Source of the DNA: Streptomyces sp. NBC_01298
GTDB taxonomy: Bacteria > Actinomycetota > Actinomycetes > Streptomycetales > Streptomycetaceae
NCBI RefSeq assembly: GCF_035978755.1
Contig: NZ_CP108414.1
Location: 1,364,001-1,428,000 of the forward strand
Length of the DNA stretch: 64,000 nucleotides
Reading direction: 5' to 3'
The position numbers and the translations under genes were made by a program. This document shows positions 58,392 through 64,000 of this stretch, piece after piece. The notes under the pieces are model-generated. The model ran no database searches. It saw only the letters and a list, made by a program, of their open reading frames with translations, and had not been told where the DNA came from. Every line of letters begins with the position of its first letter. Position 1 is the first letter of the stretch.

Positions 58392-59129
58392 ATGGCAGAC
58401 GGACGCGTGGAGCGCGGGAACCAGACGCGGCGGACCGTCCTGGAACGGACGATGAGCATCGCCTCGGTGGACGGCCTGGAAGGGCTGTCCCTGGGGAAGA
58501 TCGCCACCGATCTGGGGCTGAGCAAGAGCGGTGTGTTCGCCCTCTTCGGCTCGAAGGAGGAGCTGCAGCTCGCCACGGTGCAGGCCGCCCGTGCCGTCTT
58601 CGTCGAGCAGGTCGTCCGGCCCGTACGGGACGAGCCCCCCGGCCTCGCCAAGGTGTGGCGCCTGTGCGAGAGCTGGCTCGGCTACTCCGGGCGCCGGGTC
58701 TTTCCCGGCGGCTGCTTCTTCTACTCCGCCTCGGCCGAGTTCGACTCCCGTCCCGGCCCCGTCCACGACGAGATCGCCACGATCCGCACCGACTGGACGC
58801 GGTACATCGAGCGGCTGCTGGACGAGGCCCGGCTGGCGGGCGGGTTCCGCGAGCCGGCCGCGGCCGTGGACGTCGAGCAGCTCGCGTTCGAGATCATGGC
58901 GATGATGGAGCTGGCCAACGCCCACTCCGTGCTGCACGAGGACACCACGGCCTACGACCGGGCCGCTCGGGGCATCCTCGCCCGGCTGCGCGCGGCGACG
59001 GCCGCCCCGGAGGAACTCCCGGAGCGGCCGCCCGTACTCGCGTTCCCGGTCGCCGGCTTCTCCGCCGGCGACGCCCCGGCCGTCAGCCTCCCGGCCGCGC
59101 CGGCGCCGTCGGCTTCGCCGGACCGCTGA
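58392..59129 (+). CDS. TetR/AcrR family regulator
   Basis: This 245-residue repressor has an N-terminal HTH (ASVDGLEGLSLGKIATDLGL near 25, then SKSGVFALFGSKEELQLATV) and a C-terminal ligand-binding region with WRLCESWLGYSGRRVFPGGC near 90 and ELANAHSVLHEDTTAYDRAA near 175. The last 40 residues are Pro/Ala-rich and overlap the MFS gene end by 47 nt (convergent). It probably controls the leftward hydrolase-MFS pair and itself, since both promoters share a motif. Confidence 0.88.
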   Translation: MADGRVERGNQTRRTVLERTMSIASVDGLEGLSLGKIATDLGLSKSGVFALFGSKEELQLATVQAARAVFVEQVVRPVRDEPPGLAKVWRLCESWLGYSGRRVFPGGCFFYSASAEFDSRPGPVHDEIATIRTDWTRYIERLLDEARLAGGFREPAAAVDVEQLAFEIMAMMELANAHSVLHEDTTAYDRAARGILARLRAATAAPEELPERPPVLAFPVAGFSAGDAPAVSLPAAPAPSASPDR

Positions 59130-60534
59130 GCCGCATCGAGGCCCCCGCGACCGCCGCGCCCAGCGCGCTGAACGCGATCAGCAGGAAGACTCCGCGCCAG
59201 TGGTCTCCCGTACCGGCCCCGGTGAGCAGGGCCGCCGTACCGGCGACGCCGAGCGCCCCGCCGAGCTGCCGGGCCGTCATCAGCAGGCCGGTTCCGGCCG
59301 CGAAGCGCTGCGGCGGGAGTCCCGCCGAGGCGGTCGTGGACAGCGCGGTCACCACGATCCCGATGCCGAGGCCGCCGAGGAGTCCGGCGGGCAGGAAGAT
59401 CTGGGCGTACGAGGAGGACTCCCCGACCCAGCCCCACAGCAGCAGGGCGTTGGCGGCGAAGAGCAGCGATCCGACGGTGACGGCGGCCCCTTGGAGACGG
59501 GCGGGCACCCGCCGCCCGACGACGAGCGCGCCGGCCATGGCGAGGACGGCGCCCGGTGTGACGCCGAAGCCCGCTTGCAGGACTGAGTAGTTCCAGCGCT
59601 CGATGAGGTAGGACGGGCCGGTCAGCAGCCAGGCGTACATGGCGGCGCCGAAGAGCAGGGCGCCGATGTTGGCGCGGGCGAACAGCGGCTCGCGCCACAG
59701 GTCCCGGTCGACGGCCGGGGCGGGATGGCTGCGCGAGCGGCGCAGCGCGAGGATGCCCGCGAGGGCGCCGCCGATGACCAGCGCGAGCACCTTCGGGTCG
59801 GTCCAGCCCCATTCCGTGCCCTGGGAGAGCCCGGCCACCACTCCCGCGATGCCGAGGGCGAGGGCGGTCGTACCGACGGGGTCGGGGAGCCGGCGCCCGG
59901 TGCGGGGCTCCCGGGGGATGACGCGGGCGGCGGCCCAGCCGACGGCCAGGCCGAGCGGGACGTTGATGAGGAAGATCGCGCGCCAGTCCCACCACTCGAC
60001 GAGCAGTCCGCCGATGCTCGGGCCGACGGCCGCGGCCAGTCCGCCCGCCGCCGACCAGGCACCGAGCGCGGCGGCCCGGCGGGCGGGCGGGGTGTGGGCC
60101 AGCACGAGGCCCAGCGCGGCGGGGATCATCCCGGCGGCGGCCGCTCCCTGGAGGGCGCGGGCCACGATGAGCAGGTCGGCGGTGGGGGCCGCGCTGGCGG
60201 CGAGCGAGGTCAGGGTGAAGGCGAGGGTCGAGCCGAGGAAGAGGGACCGGCGGCCCAGGGTGTCCGCGAGCCGGCCGGCCGCGGCGAGCAGGGCGGCGAA
60301 CAGTACGGCGTAGGCGCTGACGACCCAGGTCAGACGGGGCAGCGACACCTCGGGGAAGGCCCGGCGCAGGTCGGGGAAGGCGACGTTGACGACGGTGGCG
60401 TCGAGGAAGGCGAGGAAGGTGACGGCGCTGGCGAGCGCGAGCACCCGCCCGCCGCCGGGGCCGCCCTCGGCCCCTGGTCCCCCGGAAACGGAAACGGTTG
60501 CGGAGGCGGTGGGCTCGGGGCGGGTGGAGGTCAT
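59083..60534 (-). CDS. MFS transporter, DHA2-like (14 spans)
   Basis: This 483-residue protein has about 14 membrane spans and the drug:H+ antiporter landmarks: motif D1 LDATVVNVAFPDLRRAF near residue 44, motif A-like GRLADTLGRRSLFLGS near 88, and motif C-like WSAAGGLAAAVGPSIGGLL near 160. The N-terminal 28 residues are a Gly/Ser-rich tail. Start ATG 60534 overlaps the stop of the upstream hydrolase (ATGA). Substrate unknown; the local TetR regulator and hydrolase suggest export of a drug or metabolite. Confidence 0.88.
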   Translation of the reverse strand: MTSTRPEPTASATVSVSGGPGAEGGPGGGRVLALASAVTFLAFLDATVVNVAFPDLRRAFPEVSLPRLTWVVSAYAVLFAALLAAAGRLADTLGRRSLFLGSTLAFTLTSLAASAAPTADLLIVARALQGAAAAGMIPAALGLVLAHTPPARRAAALGAWSAAGGLAAAVGPSIGGLLVEWWDWRAIFLINVPLGLAVGWAAARVIPREPRTGRRLPDPVGTTALALGIAGVVAGLSQGTEWGWTDPKVLALVIGGALAGILALRRSRSHPAPAVDRDLWREPLFARANIGALLFGAAMYAWLLTGPSYLIERWNYSVLQAGFGVTPGAVLAMAGALVVGRRVPARLQGAAVTVGSLLFAANALLLWGWVGESSSYAQIFLPAGLLGGLGIGIVVTALSTTASAGLPPQRFAAGTGLLMTARQLGGALGVAGTAALLTGAGTGDHWRGVFLLIAFSALGAAVAGASMRLSGPAKPTAPARPGG

Positions 60535-61466
60535 GGGGTGGCTCCCGCGGTCTCGGCCGGGCTCGCCGTACGGGTACGGGAGGAGGCTGCGGAGGGGGCC
60601 TCGGAGGGGGCTGTGGAGGGGGCCCCGCTCAGGAACTCGACGGTGGTCGCGATGACTTCGGGGTCGAGGAGGATGCGACGGTGACCGAGTCCGCTGGTCT
60701 CGATCAGGCGGGCCCGCTCCCCGTAGGCCGCCGCGAGGGCGCGGGACTGGCCGGGTGCGGCGGTGTCGTCGTCCGCGTCGTGCACGAGCAGGATCTCCGA
60801 GGGGATCTCCTCGGGGTTGCGGCACGCGTCGAAGCGGGGCCAGATGTCCGGCTCGGCCGGGAACAGCCGACGCTGGACGTGGCGCCGCATGGCGTCCTCG
60901 ACGGCCTGGTTCAGGCCCAGCATGGCGCGGAACCGCTCGGCCAGGAAGTCGAATTCGGCGATGGCGCCGATGCCGGCGATCCGGTCGGCCCGGATCCCGT
61001 CCCGCAGCGCGAAGAAGGTGGACACCACTCCGAAGGAGTGGGCCAGGACGGCCGAGAACTCCCCGTGCCGTTCGTGCAGTCGGCGGATGATCTCGCGCTG
61101 GCGGAGGATGGTGGTGGCCCGGCCGCCGGACTCGCCGTGGCCGGGCGCGTCGAAGGAGACCACGGTGCGGCCCTCGGACAGCAGCGCCTCGACGAACCCG
61201 GCGAAGCGCGAGGCGCGCGAGGTCCAGCCGTGCACGATGAGGACCGGCCGGGCGCCGTCGCCCCAGCGGTACGTGGTCACGGGTATCCCGTCCACGACGA
61301 GCCGCCCGGTCACGGCCCGGGCCATGACCTCCGCCTCGCCCGGCTTCACCTTCGGCCGGCCGAGCGGCCGCACGAACAGCGCGAACGCCACCCGCCCGAC
61401 CGGGCCCGGGGCGACCCGGGCGGTGATGTTGAGGGTCGTGCTCAGGAGTGAAGCCATGGGGTGCAT
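60531..61466 (-). CDS. Alpha/beta hydrolase
   Basis: This 311-residue enzyme shows the alpha/beta-hydrolase pattern: VLIVHGWTSRASRFAGF near residue 75 (oxyanion), VVSFDAPGHGES near 102, the nucleophile elbow LAHSFGVVSTFFAL near 140 (Ser, with Ala-His in place of Gly-x), an acid in LLVHDADDDTAAPG near 240, and His in ETSGLGHRRILLDPE near 265. The Ser/Thr/Ala-rich end (about 285-311) is low-complexity. ATG 61466 has GGAG at 8 nt. It is co-transcribed with the MFS gene; roles such as inactivation of an exported compound are guesses. Confidence 0.87.
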   Translation of the reverse strand: MHPMASLLSTTLNITARVAPGPVGRVAFALFVRPLGRPKVKPGEAEVMARAVTGRLVVDGIPVTTYRWGDGARPVLIVHGWTSRASRFAGFVEALLSEGRTVVSFDAPGHGESGGRATTILRQREIIRRLHERHGEFSAVLAHSFGVVSTFFALRDGIRADRIAGIGAIAEFDFLAERFRAMLGLNQAVEDAMRRHVQRRLFPAEPDIWPRFDACRNPEEIPSEILLVHDADDDTAAPGQSRALAAAYGERARLIETSGLGHRRILLDPEVIATTVEFLSGAPSTAPSEAPSAASSRTRTASPAETAGATP

Positions 61467-61530
61467 GCCCGGTTCTCCGGATCTCCTCAGAGTGGCCAGA
61501 CGACGCTGGCTGGTCAGGATGATGGGCACA

Positions 61531-61551
61531 ATATTAGCACGATCGTTCGTG
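61531..61551. promoter_or_regulatory. TetR-type operator and -10 of the hydrolase-MFS operon
   Basis: CACGATCGTTCGTG (61538-61551) is a palindrome with CACGA/TCGTG arms. On the minus strand it is directly followed by TAATAT (plus strand 61531-61536), a good -10 for the leftward operon. Its inverse half-site recurs before the TetR gene. Confidence 0.6.
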
Positions 61552-61808
61552 TTGTTATGGATGGATTGCACGAGCAGGCTTCCGCGGGCAGGGCCGCCCC
61601 CACCGACGAGGGTGGCCGACGTCGATCCGCAAAACAGGACGAACTGCCCCTCGCGTCAAGGAATATGACGACCGTCCTCGCCGAGCGGTCGGCCGCGGCC
61701 GGGGGGTAACCCCACCTGGGGCGGGTGGGCCGCCGGATGTCCCCGGCCCCCGGGGACCCCGGATCCTGGTCCGAGTCAAGGGAGACGTCGGCGAACGGGG
61801 ACAGCACG

Positions 61809-63293
61809 ATGACAGGTACAGGTACAGGTACAGGTACAGGTACAGGTACAGGTACAGGTACAGGCTCGCGTAGAGGCATGCGGCACCGGCGCGCGGCCGC
61901 GGCGGCGGTGCTCCTCGCCCTCACGGTCACCACAGCGGGCCCCGCCGCGGCAGCCACCGCCGCCTCGGTCCGCCCATCCACTGGACCGGTCGGGCCGGTC
62001 GGGCCGGTCGGGATCTGGCGGCTCGACGGCTACGGCACCCTGCTCCGCGTGGAGTCCGGACGCCTCCAGGAGTACCAGGTCACCGGGATCAGCTGCCTGC
62101 CCGGCGCGAGCGCGCGGCGGGTACCGGGCAGCGGCGGCTCCTCGGCCTTCCGCTACGCCACCGAGGACGGCGAGGTGCTCACCGTGCGCTCCGGATCGGT
62201 GCACGTCGAAGGCTCGGTCGGCGACCGCGCGACCCGGCGCGTCACCTCTCTGCCCGAACGCTGCCGCGAGGCCCAGGAGCCCGGCCCCGCCGCGGACCCG
62301 GTCGCCACCTTCGACACGTTCTGGCAGACCTTCGCGGAGAACTACCCCTTCTTCGCCGCCAAGGGCGTCGACTGGGACGCGGTACGCGAGAGCCTGCGTC
62401 CCCGCGTGCACGCCGGCACCACCGAGGACGAACTCTTCGCCGTCTTCGAGGAGATGCTCGCCCCGCTGCACGACGCGCACGTCCACCTCTCCGACGGCGC
62501 CGGCCGGTTCTTCGGCGAGGGCCGCCCGGGCACCACGATCCCCACCCTCGAACTCGAGACCCGCGTCAAGGCGTACATCCAGGAAGTGGACCTCGACGGA
62601 CGGGCCCCGCGGGAGTTCGCCCAGGGACGCATCTCCTACGCCGACCTGCCCGACGGCCGCGGCTACCTTCGCCTCTCCGGCTTCGGCGGCTACACCGAGA
62701 GCGGTGACTTCGCCTCCGAGAGCGCCGAGCTCGACCGTGCCCTGAGCGCCGTCTTCACCGCCGAGCGCACCGACCGCCTGCGCGGACTCGTCATCGACCT
62801 GCGCATCAACGGCGGCGGTTCCGACGAGCTCGGCCTGCGCCTGGCGGGCCGACTCACGGACCGCCCGTACTTCGCCTACGCCAAGCGCGTGCGCAACGCC
62901 CCCGCCGACGCCGGCCGGTTCACCCGCCCGCAATCCCTGTACGTCCGGCCCGCGCGGGGCCCCCGCTACACCGGACCGGTCGCCGTGCTCACCGGCGGTT
63001 CCACCATGAGCGCGGGCGAGACCTTCACCCAGGCCCTGCTGGAGCGCCCCGGCCGGACGGTACGCATCGGCGAACCCACCCAGGGGGTCTTCTCCGACGT
63101 CATCGGCCGCACCCTCCCCAACGGCTGGGAACTCGGCCTGCCCAACGAGCAGTTCCTGACCCGTACCGGGAAGACCTTCGACGGTCCGGGCATCCCGGTC
63201 GACGTCAGCACCCCGGTCTTCACCCAGGAGGAGTTCGACGCCCGCCGCGACTCCGCCTTCACCGCCGCCCTGCGCCGCCTCCCCCGGGCCTAG
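61809..63293 (+). CDS. Secreted S41 family serine peptidase (tail-specific/tricorn-like)
   Basis: This 494-residue protein has MTG, then (TG)8, then SRRGMRHRRAAAAAVLLALT: a long basic N-region, a hydrophobic core and a cleavage site near PAAAATAAS (about residue 56), so it is exported. The catalytic S41 domain has FWQTFAENYPFFAAKGVDWD near 175, a HDAHVHLSD segment, LVIDLRINGGGSDELG near 330, and the catalytic Ser in TGGSTMSAGETFTQALL near 400. Conserved Gly/Pro around TQGVFSD follow. The ATG at 61809 has GGGGA at 7 nt; ATG 61878 gives a shorter, more ordinary signal peptide, and which is used is open. Confidence 0.85.
   Translation: MTGTGTGTGTGTGTGTGTGSRRGMRHRRAAAAAVLLALTVTTAGPAAAATAASVRPSTGPVGPVGPVGIWRLDGYGTLLRVESGRLQEYQVTGISCLPGASARRVPGSGGSSAFRYATEDGEVLTVRSGSVHVEGSVGDRATRRVTSLPERCREAQEPGPAADPVATFDTFWQTFAENYPFFAAKGVDWDAVRESLRPRVHAGTTEDELFAVFEEMLAPLHDAHVHLSDGAGRFFGEGRPGTTIPTLELETRVKAYIQEVDLDGRAPREFAQGRISYADLPDGRGYLRLSGFGGYTESGDFASESAELDRALSAVFTAERTDRLRGLVIDLRINGGGSDELGLRLAGRLTDRPYFAYAKRVRNAPADAGRFTRPQSLYVRPARGPRYTGPVAVLTGGSTMSAGETFTQALLERPGRTVRIGEPTQGVFSDVIGRTLPNGWELGLPNEQFLTRTGKTFDGPGIPVDVSTPVFTQEEFDARRDSAFTAALRRLPRA
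61812..61865 (+). repeat. Hexanucleotide microsatellite (ACAGGT)8 plus ACAGGC
   Basis: Eight perfect ACAGGT units and one ACAGGC follow the ATG at 61809 and encode nine Thr-Gly pairs. If translation instead begins at 61878, the same tract becomes a 5' leader carrying an AGG every six bases. Copy changes do not shift the frame. Confidence 0.95.
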
Positions 63294-63317
63294 GCCGTCC
63301 GAGCCGTCTCCCGTCGA

Positions 63318-64000
63318 TCAGTCCTCGTGCTTCGCGCGGCTCGGCTGCACCCGCTTGGGCTCGCCCGGCATCTTCGGGTAGTCCGGGGGGTACGGCATGT
63401 CGCCGAGGCCGTGGTCGTGCTCGTGACGGTCGGCCAGTTCCAGCGCGGCGTCCAGCGCGAAGGCGTGCTCGTCCATGTCCGCGTGCAGATCGCCCAGTTC
63501 CGCGAAGCGGGCCGGCATGGTCACGATGTCGAAGTCGCGCGGCTCCGCCTCGTCCAGCTCGTCCCAGCGCAGCGGCGCCGAGACCGGGGCGTGCGGGCGC
63601 GGACGGATGGAGTAGGCCGAGGCGATGGTCCGGTCGCGCGCCGTCTGGTTGTAGTCGACGAAGATCCGCTCGCCGCGCTCCTCCTTCCACCAGGCGGTGG
63701 TGACCTTCCCCGGCATCCGGCGCTCCAGGTCCCGGCCGATCGCGATGGCGCACCTGCGGACCTCGGTGAAGGTCCAGCGCGGCGCGATCGGCACGAACAC
63801 GTGCAGGCCACGGCCACCCGAGGTCTTGGGCCAGCCGCGTAGGCCCAACTCCTCCAGGAGTACGCGCAGTTCGTGGGCGACGGCGACCGCGTGGTGATAG
63901 TCGGTGCCCGGCTGCGGGTCCAGGTCGATGCGCAGCTCGTCGGGGCGGTCGGTGTCCTCCCGGCGGACCGGCCAGGGATGGAAGGTGAGGCAGCCCAGGT
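63318..64000 (-). CDS. ligD: LigD-type non-homologous end-joining polymerase domain (5' end beyond the window)
   Basis: The last 226 codons of a leftward gene are present. The LigD polymerase (archaeo-eukaryotic primase) fold shows RIDLDPQPGTDYHHAV with the catalytic Asp pair, GLRGWPKTSGGRGLHVFVPI with the family SGxGxH motif, and WWKEERGERIFVDYNQTARD with the third Asp, then SAYSIRPRPHAPVSAPLRWDEL. These polymerases fill gaps with ribonucleotides during Ku-dependent repair. The C-terminal tail is short and no ligase domain follows, so this is a stand-alone polymerase of the Streptomyces type. The gene continues beyond 64000. Confidence 0.92.
   Translation of the reverse strand, partial: LGCLTFHPWPVRREDTDRPDELRIDLDPQPGTDYHHAVAVAHELRVLLEELGLRGWPKTSGGRGLHVFVPIAPRWTFTEVRRCAIAIGRDLERRMPGKVTTAWWKEERGERIFVDYNQTARDRTIASAYSIRPRPHAPVSAPLRWDELDEAEPRDFDIVTMPARFAELGDLHADMDEHAFALDAALELADRHEHDHGLGDMPYPPDYPKMPGEPKRVQPSRAKHED

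Overview
This is high-GC actinobacterial DNA and almost certainly a Streptomyces chromosome. The evidence is third-codon G/C bias throughout, GTG/TTG starts, an SsgA-like sporulation protein (SALP), a WhiB-like protein, and a WhiJ-type trio (anti-sigma-like ATPase, XRE regulator, small DUF397-like protein). Apart from the insertion sequence, the order of genes (hpnC, idi, SCO6745-type protein, SALP, ABC-F, WhiB-like, LigD polymerase) recalls the SCO67xx arm region of S. coelicolor. That comparison is from memory, not an alignment. No rRNA, tRNA, CRISPR array or phage was seen. One intact IS630-family element is the only obvious mobile DNA.

Layout. 1-378: 5' end of hpnC (hopanoid pathway), leftward. 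830-7848: a tightly coupled leftward operon with a large CDP-alcohol phosphotransferase, a sugar/polyol-phosphate nucleotidyltransferase, a glycerol-1-phosphate dehydrogenase-type enzyme, a second CDP-alcohol phosphotransferase, a GT2 glycosyltransferase and a TagGH-type ABC exporter. It looks like a pathway that makes and exports a phosphodiester-linked glycopolymer, and it is the most interesting system here. 8312-18846: mixed metabolism and transport (methyltransferase-GNAT fusion, idi, DJ-1 proteins, SLC13/ArsB-like permease, ABC-F, small secreted Asp/His-rich protein, SDR). 18886-24971: putative transporter plus ImmA/IrrE-like metalloprotease pair, tex, SCO6745-type protein, isochorismatase-like hydrolase. 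25278-30663: secreted M1 peptidase, MpaB-type oxygenase, secreted sphingomyelinase-like phosphodiesterase, ankyrin-repeat protein.

30708-35858: aspartate 4-decarboxylase with two tandem AspT-type aspartate:alanine exchangers, probably one transcription unit. 35974-46246: lipid catabolism (acyl-CoA ligase with divergent MerR regulator, bifunctional beta-oxidation enzyme, thiolase, acyl-CoA dehydrogenase, F420-type oxidoreductase, CoA transferase). 46790-47912: IS630 element inserted at a CTAG site between divergent genes. 48018-54664: reductase, endonuclease V, YciI, SALP, an antibiotic-resistance-type ABC-F gene behind a WhiB7-like promoter and short-uORF leader, and the WhiJ-type module. 54832-61466: acyl-ACP desaturase with tandem palindromic operators, an orphan WXG100-like three-gene cassette, a WhiB-like protein, and a TetR / MFS / hydrolase group sharing an operator-like motif. 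61809-64000: secreted S41 peptidase with a hexanucleotide microsatellite, then the 3' part of a LigD-type NHEJ polymerase running off the window.

Regulation visible in the sequence includes several genes whose -10 hexamer lies 6-9 nt before the ATG (probably leaderless mRNAs), strong hairpin terminators, and several palindromic operator candidates. All family names come from reading the translations; no database search was possible.
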